NCBI RefSeq assembly: GCF_004368405.1
Contig: NZ_SBJH01000004.1
Coordinates: 235,094 to 299,093, forward strand
Reading direction: 5' to 3'
DNA from: Olivibacter sp. XZL3
GTDB taxonomy: Bacteria > Bacteroidota > Bacteroidia > Sphingobacteriales > Sphingobacteriaceae
DNA: 64,000 nucleotides
Position 1 is the stretch's first letter. Each line of letters starts with the position of its first letter. The notes below the pieces were generated by a model. The model was not told the origin of the DNA. It saw only the letters and a list, made by a program, of their open reading frames with translations, and did no database searches. The translations under genes were made by a program, and so were the position numbers. Shown piece by piece: positions 20,401 through 27,157 of the stretch.

Positions 20401-21555
20401 ATAATCCAGGTGGTGTAACCCTCCGCCAAAAGTACCAACCCAAAGCGCTTGTATTCCATCCGGTACCAGTGCATGCGCGATACGATTTTGAAATTCCATG
20501 CGCTTTGCGCCATCTCCCCCGATGTTGCTAAAATTGGTATTATTGGGTGTTGCATAACTGATGGCTCCCGAAAAAGTGCCTACCCAGATATGGTGATCCC
20601 GGTCGATCATCAGACTCCATACGCTGTTATCGTAAATACTAAAGGGATTATCGGCGACATGCCGATAAGCCGTGAAGGTATGCAAGCGAGGGTTATACAC
20701 GCTAATCCCACCACGCGTCCCAATCCATAAGCGGTGTTCATGATCGAACACCATATCTTTTATCATATTCGAAGCTAGGGCGCTGTTCTGTTCAGTAAAG
20801 GTTATCAAGCTTTCTGCTTCAGGCTTATAATAGATTAAACCGTCTTCTTCCGTACCGAACCAATAGCCGGAATCCTGATCTTGCCTGATAAACAGTATTT
20901 TCGATTGATTTAACTTGATATCATTCTTCAACAGCGTTGGAAGTTCTAATTTTCGCCGCCGATAAGGATTAAAGCAGCGTACACCTGTTTTCGTTCCAAT
21001 CCACAAATCGGATACCGCATCCAGAAAAAGCGTATAAACAGTACCCGCAAACAGCGGTTCTTCTGCTAATCGGCAGTGCGCAATATCTACCGGGAACAGG
21101 CCTGCGAAAGTAGAGACCCATATTGTTCCCTCCCAGTCCTGTGTAATGCCCGAAATATAATTTTTTCCACCTTTGAGCTGACTCGAACCAAAATACTCAA
21201 AAGATTCCGTTTGCGGATTGTATCGATTTAAGCCGTTAGCTGTTCCAATCCATAAAAAACCCGTTTTATCTTCGAAGATCGCGTTTACTCTACCGTTACT
21301 TATGCCGCCCTGCTTGCCTTTCCTATACGAGAATTCCTTAAATTCGTAGCCGTCGTAGCGAATTAGACCCTTCCAATTACCAATCCAAACAAAACCCCGA
21401 TGGTCTTGCAGCATAGCCGTTACCGGGCTTTGCACCAGCCCTTCATTAAACGTTAAATGTTTAAACCTCAGTTCATCTGCCCTGGATAAACCAACTGTCC
21501 GGTTAAAAAAGAACAGCCAAAGAAAAGCACATAATAGGTAAGCGTTCCGCATCAT
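17452..21555 (-). CDS. Hybrid two-component system sensor-regulator (HTCS)
   Basis: 1367 aa. Order: signal peptide (1-23), two periplasmic beta-propeller blocks with WIGT/WVGT repeats (about 30-660), Y_Y_Y domain (about 700-770), one membrane helix (about 790-812), histidine kinase with phospho-acceptor H848 in YISHEIRTP, ATPase domain with GTGIGLALAKKIVELHGG, receiver domain with phosphorylated D1158 in ISDVMMP, and a C-terminal AraC helix-turn-helix pair (about 1250-1355). HTCS proteins sense a specific oligosaccharide in the periplasm and switch on the adjacent SusC/D operon. Its position directly before susC on the same strand supports that role here. The ligand is probably a xylan or glucuronoxylan fragment (inference from GH10 and GH2). 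Confidence 0.94.
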   Translation of the reverse strand: MMRNAYLLCAFLWLFFFNRTVGLSRADELRFKHLTFNEGLVQSPVTAMLQDHRGFVWIGNWKGLIRYDGYEFKEFSYRKGKQGGISNGRVNAIFEDKTGFLWIGTANGLNRYNPQTESFEYFGSSQLKGGKNYISGITQDWEGTIWVSTFAGLFPVDIAHCRLAEEPLFAGTVYTLFLDAVSDLWIGTKTGVRCFNPYRRRKLELPTLLKNDIKLNQSKILFIRQDQDSGYWFGTEEDGLIYYKPEAESLITFTEQNSALASNMIKDMVFDHEHRLWIGTRGGISVYNPRLHTFTAYRHVADNPFSIYDNSVWSLMIDRDHHIWVGTFSGAISYATPNNTNFSNIGGDGAKRMEFQNRIAHALVPDGIQALWVGTFGGGLHHLDYKHNRIAHYAIPSNDRVLASQHIKSMALDDRQRLWLGTLNGLFAFNTLTHKFTNYSLSFPEGKLSARLINSIITTPDGLWAGANGGGLFFIPNEGKPRHYSYEKGKEGVLSDNFVNTLLADDQQGMWVGTQNGLDYFDYRQNKVTRTYRKNADTPLLSNDIQTLYYDSKKRLWVGTEGGGLYYFDTASATFYPLNATLGLTDNAIHTLLEDPNGNLWVSTDNGLFMIAFKTFKPPFKRADLQVSHYTSQHGLSGNMYMANAGYASSDGTLFFGGMNGLTYFSPDRLYRNRKAPKVVLTDFMIPNQSVPISADNGKASLQQLVPASRRIVLRHDENYISIKYAGINYVNPENNRYAYRLEGLPNDVGWHDVGKERIANYTNLDPGEYVFKVKAANNDGIWSEETTILRIKVLSPLWKTWWAYTLYAIVGLSIFVSVLRFIRGKELLKRDLLHEHQKLEFFTYISHEIRTPLTLMLAPLDRMVKQYGDDGAMAKYLHLMDNNAKRLKKLINELLDFRKIEYGKMKLYYTAVNPTSLLHETYLPFVGLAEQKKVRFQLMQEDCPDILYVDKDQLDKVFANLLGNAFKFVPIGGEVQVKIRRDLYHGKSMLAVYIGDSGPGIPEGEKKHLFHLFWQASNENQFNRGTGIGLALAKKIVELHGGFITYTRKDGFSWFAVFLPEQLLPLEAENVLPDYILKEIGLPEGEDNGRLPVGSNMPEDHLREKKKRRILVVDDHADMRVFLQDTLQGSYEVVVAEDGEDAWQLAVREMPDLIISDVMMPKVNGLAFCEQIKKDEQTNHIPVVLLTAKTADIHKLEGLTVGADLYITKPFSLDMLLLQVHNLLETKDSLRRKYSQQLVLKPLDIVANTQEEHFLQKLLLLIEEHLEDASFGVPELAEAIGMSKSVLYNKVQAITNLSIANFIKSVRLHKAASYLSEGKCSIAEVAFAVGFNDRKYFSKEFRKVFNCAPSAYLESQLAPLSEKPKV

Positions 21556-21656
21556 AAAGGCTATTGGTCAATCAAAAATAGGCATTAAAATTCTGAAACT
21601 AAACAATTTGCGCTATAATTTCCGCCCTGACGACCTCGAAGTTGAACATAATCGCC

Positions 21657-22922
21657 TCATTCCGTCAACTGCTTCTTTAGATCCTCTTCCAAATCTAATT
21701 TTCTGAAAGAAGGTAACGCTATACCAGTGGTAAGAACGGTGAGTAAGGTCATCGTACCTCCAAAAACCACCGAGGTAACCGTCCCCATCAAGCGTGCAGT
21801 CAGTCCGCTTTCAAAGGCACCCAACTCGTTGGACGATCCGACAAAAACAGCATTCACGGAGGCCACTCTCCCCCGCATAGCGTCAGGTGTTCGCAGTTGT
21901 AAAATCGTATCCCGAATGATCATCGAAACACCGTCCGTCACACCACTGAAAAAGAGTGCCACAACCGATAGCCAAAAATTGGTAGACAGACCGAAAACCA
22001 AAATGCTTAATCCAAAGCCAAAAACCATGGATAACAATTTCATGCCCGCATTTTTATACAAAGGGAAGTAGGCCGATACAATCATAATCATCGAAGTACC
22101 TACCGCAGGGGCCGCCCGCAAGATACCGAAGCCCTCCGAACCCACTTTTAAAATGTCTTGTGCAAAAACGGGTAGAATGGCCACCGCACCGCCAAACAAC
22201 ACGGCTACCATGTCTAATGTAATCGCCCCTAAAACAGATTTCTCACGATACACAAAGCGCAAACCTTCGGTGAGGCTATTCCATACCGATTGCTCGGTCT
22301 CCTTATGCTTGATTGGCTTTTTGCTGATACCGGTTAGCGTAATCAGCGCCAGCAACGAAAACACGAGGATAACACACATCGACCAATGTACACCGATCAT
22401 ACCGATGGTAAAACCGCCCAAGGCAGGCCCCAACACACGAGCCAACTGCCCGGCCGTACTGTTCCAGGTAGCGCCATTGGGGTATAATCGCCTGGGTAAA
22501 ATAAAGGCCATCAATGAAAACACGGTAGGGCCTATAAAAGCCCGAACAAATCCACCAAGAAAAACCAACGCATAGATGCCTAGTAGTACGGTTTGCGATG
22601 ACATGCCGGCAACGATAAGCGGCCAGGTTAGTAAAAACAAACCCAAACTGATCACAGAAAAGCCAGCAATACAATTCATCAAAAGCGTTCGGTTATCCTT
22701 TCTATCGGCCACGTGCCCGGCAAATAATGCCATCAGCACAGCCGGAATGACCTCCAGAAGGCCGATATACCCTAAGGCCAAAGGCGATTTGGTGATGCTA
22801 TAAACTTCCCATTCGATCACCACAAATTGCATCGACCAGGCGAAGACGATGGCAAAACGGACGAGAAGAAAGCGATTAAACTCTGGATATTTGAAGGATG
22901 CGTAGGGCTCTGAATTAACCAT
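21657..22922 (-). CDS. MFS transporter, EntS-like exporter
   Basis: 421 aa from ATG 22922 (a further in-frame ATG at 22970 adds a hydrophilic leader). Twelve predicted helices; the motif between helices 2 and 3 is GHVADRKDNRTLL. The N-terminal segment with YPEFNRFLLVRFAI and GLLEVIPAVLMALF is typical of the MFS group that includes EntS-type enterobactin exporters and related drug exporters. A siderophore role is suggested by the AraC regulator and siderophore-interacting protein encoded divergently about 230 bp away. Without a biosynthesis cluster nearby, export of a different compound remains possible. Confidence 0.7.
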   Translation of the reverse strand: MVNSEPYASFKYPEFNRFLLVRFAIVFAWSMQFVVIEWEVYSITKSPLALGYIGLLEVIPAVLMALFAGHVADRKDNRTLLMNCIAGFSVISLGLFLLTWPLIVAGMSSQTVLLGIYALVFLGGFVRAFIGPTVFSLMAFILPRRLYPNGATWNSTAGQLARVLGPALGGFTIGMIGVHWSMCVILVFSLLALITLTGISKKPIKHKETEQSVWNSLTEGLRFVYREKSVLGAITLDMVAVLFGGAVAILPVFAQDILKVGSEGFGILRAAPAVGTSMIMIVSAYFPLYKNAGMKLLSMVFGFGLSILVFGLSTNFWLSVVALFFSGVTDGVSMIIRDTILQLRTPDAMRGRVASVNAVFVGSSNELGAFESGLTARLMGTVTSVVFGGTMTLLTVLTTGIALPSFRKLDLEEDLKKQLTE

Positions 22923-23156
22923 GTTTAAAATTTGATGGCCCAAAATAGAGAAATTGGGACATAAAACCAATCCATACCACGCTTTACCATCTAATCGGTT
23001 ACCAGCGAATGCCTAGGTAATTGAGTTCAGCCAACCTTATTTCAATATTGAAGATCTAAACGGCCAAATATGTATCTTAGGCCAGTTGTAGCGTCCGATA
23101 AAAATGGGCGTTCTATGATATAAAAGAAAATATCACCAAACTTTGCTAAGGAACAA

Positions 23157-24038
23157 ATGGGAACGAACTTGAATACAAACATGCATAAAGCCCCGAATTC
23201 CATTCCGCTGAACACAATGGCCGATACATTCGGAACCGATATTTTCATAGAAACCGCCTCCTCAAAGGAATTGGAACTATATGATGAAGCTAAGCAAGCG
23301 CACCGCGATGATTACCATCTATTTTGTGTTCAAGATAAAGGGAGGATCACTTTTGAAATCGATTTTCAAAGACATGAAGTAGAAGGAGCCGCTGTAATCT
23401 ATATACAACCGAATCAGGTGCATCGAGTAATAGCCGTTGAAGACGTAAACTTCCGGGTACTGATCATCAGTCAGGATAAGCTAGCGCCCGAAACCCTTAA
23501 TACACTACAGGAAATAGCACCTGCAAGCCCCTTAAAGCTGGGTGCCGACAGGTTTGCCATCGTTTCCGATACCATGGCACTCTGCATCAAATTCTTCCGG
23601 CATAAGCATCAGGCATTATACCACTCCATATTGCGGGAGAGTTGCAACACGCTGGCTTTGCTGATCGCTTCCCAGTATTTAGCACACGCTAAACCGACAG
23701 AAAAACTTTCCAGATTTGAAGTGATTGCCAAAGCATTCAAATCGATATTGGAACGTGATTTCCGGGTCGTCAAGCGTCCAAGAGATTATGCAAAAAAGCT
23801 AAACGTATCTACCGTTTATTTAAACGAATGTATCAAAAAGACTACCGGCCAATCCGTAAGTCATCATATCCAACAACGGGTCATACTGGAAGCGAAACGT
23901 TCACTTTACCACTCCAACAAATCAGTGAAAGAAATAGCCTTCGAACTAGGTTATGACGATTATCCCTACTTTTCCAGACTGTTTACTAAACTCGTCGGCG
24001 TTACGGCTTTATCCTTCCGAAAGAAAAACCTCGAATAA
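23157..24038 (+). CDS. AraC-family regulator
   Basis: 293 aa. N-terminal cupin-like domain with HRDDYHLFCVQDKGRITFEI and QPNQVHRV; C-terminal AraC helix-turn-helix pair (about 195-290) ending with the signature YDDYPYFSRLFTKLVGVTALSFRKKN. It is divergent from the EntS-like exporter gene and 73 bp upstream of the siderophore-interacting protein gene, so it probably regulates both. The ATG at 23157 is the first in the frame; a second in-frame ATG at 23181 could also serve. Confidence 0.85.
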   Translation: MGTNLNTNMHKAPNSIPLNTMADTFGTDIFIETASSKELELYDEAKQAHRDDYHLFCVQDKGRITFEIDFQRHEVEGAAVIYIQPNQVHRVIAVEDVNFRVLIISQDKLAPETLNTLQEIAPASPLKLGADRFAIVSDTMALCIKFFRHKHQALYHSILRESCNTLALLIASQYLAHAKPTEKLSRFEVIAKAFKSILERDFRVVKRPRDYAKKLNVSTVYLNECIKKTTGQSVSHHIQQRVILEAKRSLYHSNKSVKEIAFELGYDDYPYFSRLFTKLVGVTALSFRKKNLE

Positions 24039-24111
24039 TCCAATACTTACCTTGTTTTAGTCTTTTCTGGACTACCTATTCTTGGTTCCTTTGTCGAAAA
24101 AATAAAAGATT

Positions 24112-24828
24112 ATGCCAAGTGCACCAAAGTGGGTATTCGATGTTTTCGACCGTCTTCTATCTTCCAAATCTTCGTCCATGGTTGTTTCCAAAGTCGAATA
24201 TTTATCCAATACCGTCAAGCGAATCCAATTTAAAGGAAATATTAAAAAGCTAAATTTTGGCGTGGGCAGTTTTATCGACTTCCGTGTCAGCGATACGGAA
24301 GCCAGACGATATACCGTTTCTTACGTAAATGCCGCGGGTGGAATACTTGAGTTAATCGCGCATTTACATGGAGAAGCTCCGGGAAGCTCCTTCATGGGAA
24401 ATTTAAGCGTGGGAGATAAAGTGAACATCAACCCACCGCGCCCCTATAAGTATTATGATCCGTCGGCAGAAAGGTACATCATTTTCGGCGACGAGACTTC
24501 TCTAGGGCTTGCTTGCTCCTTCTTACCGGTCCTCCTAAAAAACCGGCACCCATTTCACTTCTATCTAGAGCTAGCCGAAGAGAACAAAAACATCGCTTCG
24601 CTGCTGCAATTAGAAAACTGTACTGTCTTTACAAAAAACGGTTCATTCGGTAATGAAAAATGGCTAAACGACTTGCCGATCGTGCAGTCGCCCGAATGGC
24701 AGCAATCGAACTTTATATTAACCGGCAATGCGAAATCGGTGCGCGCCTTCCGCAAGGTGTTAAAAGCCAGAAACCAAGGTAAAATAATTTCGCATGGCTA
24801 CTGGCTGGAAGGAAAAAAAGGATTATAA
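24112..24828 (+). CDS. Siderophore-interacting protein (ferric-siderophore reductase family)
   Basis: 238 aa. FAD-binding segment RRYTVSYVNAAGG (about 64-76) and GEAPGSSFMGNLSVGDKV, then the SIP C-terminal NAD(P)H-binding domain with YIIFGDETSLGLA at about 122-134 and the terminal HGYWLEGKKG, a hallmark of the family (usual form GYW..G). Members such as ViuB/YqjH use NAD(P)H and flavin to reduce ferric siderophores in the cytoplasm and release iron. It follows the AraC regulator directly. It is slightly shorter than typical members (about 250-280 aa). Confidence 0.85.
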   Translation: MPSAPKWVFDVFDRLLSSKSSSMVVSKVEYLSNTVKRIQFKGNIKKLNFGVGSFIDFRVSDTEARRYTVSYVNAAGGILELIAHLHGEAPGSSFMGNLSVGDKVNINPPRPYKYYDPSAERYIIFGDETSLGLACSFLPVLLKNRHPFHFYLELAEENKNIASLLQLENCTVFTKNGSFGNEKWLNDLPIVQSPEWQQSNFILTGNAKSVRAFRKVLKARNQGKIISHGYWLEGKKGL

Positions 24829-24847
24829 AAATAATGAGCTTTAGAAA

Positions 24848-25060
24848 ATGATTTTTGTGTTTAAAACCTCTGTCCAATGTAAAGCGGATGTTCAGCAATT
24901 AAGACCGCACCTGGATGAAATAAAGCCTTCGGCAAGATGGAGTTTTGATTTGGAGGACTGCGACAAAATTTTACGAGTCGACATGCCAATGAACGACGCC
25001 AAAAGGATAATCGACGTATTGCAAATGAATGGCTTTGTTTGTGAACAGTTGATGTATTAA
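24848..25060 (+). CDS. Small HMA-like protein without a metal motif
   Basis: 70 aa, starting 20 bp after the SIP stop. The pattern MIFVFKTSVQCKADVQQLRPHLDEI ... WSFDLEDCDKILRV has the beta-alpha-beta-beta-alpha-beta look of heavy-metal-associated folds, but the CxxC metal site is missing (only single Cys residues). Such small proteins are frequent in Bacteroidota and have no known function. Co-transcription with the iron-reductase gene is suggested by spacing. Confidence 0.6.
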   Translation: MIFVFKTSVQCKADVQQLRPHLDEIKPSARWSFDLEDCDKILRVDMPMNDAKRIIDVLQMNGFVCEQLMY

Positions 25061-25223
25061 TTGATTTATGCTCAGTTAAAAGGCCTTTTACCTTGTCCAC
25101 TAGCAACTTACATAGACTTCTACCTTAGCTTTTAGCGATATGTTTGTTATTCCGCGACCGTGCTATGCAAATTGAATTATTATCATTAACTTCGGTTGAC
25201 CGTTTTGCTAAATTCGATAGACT

Positions 25224-26222
25224 ATGTACCGGTTACAATTCCTTTTATTACTTGTTTTCTGTCATTATGCGATCCCGGCGACTGCACAAACAAGCGATTA
25301 CGATAGCTTGGTAAAGTCGGCCATGGAGCTCTATCTTGAAAAAGAATATCGTCAATCGGCGATTACATATAGTAAAGCATTCGCTTCCATCGGCGATAAG
25401 GGAACCATCAACGACCGCTACAATGCGGCATGCTCCTGGGCACGGGCTAAAGAAATAGACTCCGCTTTCTACCACTTGGAGCGGATTGCCAAATCTGGCC
25501 ATTATACTGATTTAGCGCATATTAGCAGCGATCAGGATTTAAAGCCGCTACACTCAGATCCGCGCTGGCCAAACATTATAGCGCAGGTAAAGAACAGTAA
25601 GGAGAGACAGGAAAAAAATTACGATAAAGCACTGATTGCCAAACTGGATACGATCTTCGAACGCGATCAAGGATTTCGCCGAAGTGCCGATTCGGTATAT
25701 AAAAAATTCGGTAGCGAATCCGAAGAGTTTGCCGCCCTCACGAAACAAGGCCGAATCAACGATTCCCTCAATTTAGTAGAAGTGGAAAAGATTCTGAACG
25801 AACAGGGATGGCTCGGTGCCGACGTTATCGGGCCTCGGGGAAGCCAAACCCTATTTATCGTTATTCAACATGCAGACTTGCCTATCCAGAAAAAGTACTT
25901 CCCACTTATGCAAGAAGCCGTAGCGCAGGGCAAACTTGAGCCCAGTAACTTCGCCTTACTGCAAGATCGCATGGACTTGCGCGAGGGCAGGAAACAGACC
26001 TATGGAAGCCAGATTTTTAGAGATCCTGATACGCAAAAGTCCTTCGTCGCCCCGCTTATCGATCCGGACAACGTAGACGAGCGAAGGAAAAGCGTAGGTC
26101 TACAACCGCTTGCAGAATATGTAAAATTTTTCAACTTTACGTGGGATCTAAATAAATACAAACAAAACCTTCCACGCTATGAAGAAATCCACCGGCGACT
26201 ATTGAACAAGAATCCACAATAA
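25224..26222 (+). CDS. Exported protein with TPR-like N terminus and DUF6624-like domain
   Basis: 332 aa. Signal peptide ends at about residue 21 (IPATAQ). Residues 25-130 look like a short TPR pair (SAITYSKAFASIGDKG, YNAACSWARAKEIDSAFYHLERI). Residues about 135-325 match the DUF6624 pattern: WLGADVIGPRGSQTLFIVIQHAD, then LQDRMDLREGRKQTYGSQ and PLIDPDNVDERRKSVGL. The function of this family is not known. It is probably periplasmic. It is a single-gene unit ahead of a convergent DUF4142 gene. Confidence 0.75.
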   Translation: MYRLQFLLLLVFCHYAIPATAQTSDYDSLVKSAMELYLEKEYRQSAITYSKAFASIGDKGTINDRYNAACSWARAKEIDSAFYHLERIAKSGHYTDLAHISSDQDLKPLHSDPRWPNIIAQVKNSKERQEKNYDKALIAKLDTIFERDQGFRRSADSVYKKFGSESEEFAALTKQGRINDSLNLVEVEKILNEQGWLGADVIGPRGSQTLFIVIQHADLPIQKKYFPLMQEAVAQGKLEPSNFALLQDRMDLREGRKQTYGSQIFRDPDTQKSFVAPLIDPDNVDERRKSVGLQPLAEYVKFFNFTWDLNKYKQNLPRYEEIHRRLLNKNPQ

Positions 26223-26294
26223 GGTTCGTCGAAGACACCCTAAGCTCAAAGAACAGGTAGTACTGTTATACACGCGCTGAAGTATTCACATCTT

Positions 26295-26870
26295 CTATTT
26301 TTGGAGCCTTTCACTGTGTTCAAGGTGGGTTTTCAACGTCGGCAAGGTTTTATCGATAAACGATTTTAGTTCTGCATCCTTTACCGAGGTAGAAGCCGTC
26401 TCAAAAAGTGCTACTGTTTTTTTATGATCTTCTACCATTTGCGTAATGTAGGCTTTATCAAATTCGGCGCCCGACATGGCACTTAGCTTCTCTTCCGCCT
26501 GTTGCTTATCCTCGGAAGGCACGGTGGGTAATTCAATGTTTTTTGATGAGGCCAAAGCCTTCAGTTCATCGTTTGCCTTGGTATGATCGGTCACCATCAT
26601 CACTGCAAACTCCTTCACTTTCGAATCCGTCGCTTTCTTCTGCGCTAGTTTTCCCAGTGCAACTTCCGCCATTCCGCCATTCGCGGCCTCCTTTGCGAAA
26701 TCCAGATCCGCCTGACTGGCCCCACTTTCCTGCTCGATGGTGTTGTCCATCCCATCGGCCACCGTGGTTGCTGTATCGGCCGTATCACCAGAGCCGCCTG
26801 AGCCTGTACCGCTACATGCGGCCATCATAACCGTTGCTAAACCGAATCCTAATAATGTTAACTTTTTCAT
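26295..26870 (-). CDS. DUF4142 lipoprotein
   Basis: 191 aa. Lipoprotein signal with lipobox MAAC (Cys19), followed by a low-complexity Gly/Ser/Thr linker (20-50) and a four-helix DUF4142 domain: DFAKEAANGGMAEVALGKLA, FAVMMVTDHTKANDEL, and the C-terminal LKTHLEHSERLQK. DUF4142 proteins are ferritin-like helical bundles in the periplasm, often linked to stress, with no established activity. Confidence 0.85.
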   Translation of the reverse strand: MKKLTLLGFGLATVMMAACSGTGSGGSGDTADTATTVADGMDNTIEQESGASQADLDFAKEAANGGMAEVALGKLAQKKATDSKVKEFAVMMVTDHTKANDELKALASSKNIELPTVPSEDKQQAEEKLSAMSGAEFDKAYITQMVEDHKKTVALFETASTSVKDAELKSFIDKTLPTLKTHLEHSERLQK

Positions 26871-27010
26871 AAATAGATATTTTAATATATTAAAAGGACA
26901 GATAGCTAATGGATTTGTTTGGATAATTTGCTATTTTTTACTGGTTAATTACCTCATAGTTACGCCATTTTCCTTTTAGGTGTAACAAAAAAATTCCTTC
27001 CAGGCAGCTC

Positions 27011-27157
27011 CTAACCAACTTTATCCCTTACTCCCAGAAGCTCGCTTTTCGGATACTGCAATGCCTGTCGGTAGGTCGACAAAGCGCGTTGGCGAGCTTC
27101 CTCATGGTTATATCCTTCCCGACTCACTTTTAAAGCAAAGCACAAAAAGTAAATTAG
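27011..27157 (-). pseudogene. Short gene remnant or tiny ORF overlapping the DUF5695-like gene end
   Basis: Read on the minus strand, a frame entering from the end of the large upstream gene continues to a stop at 27011-27013. It encodes a protein-like segment HEEARQRALSTYRQALQ followed by YPKSELLGVRDKVG. No ATG starts this frame. It reads like the helical C terminus of a protein whose start has been lost. Function unknown. Confidence 0.25.
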
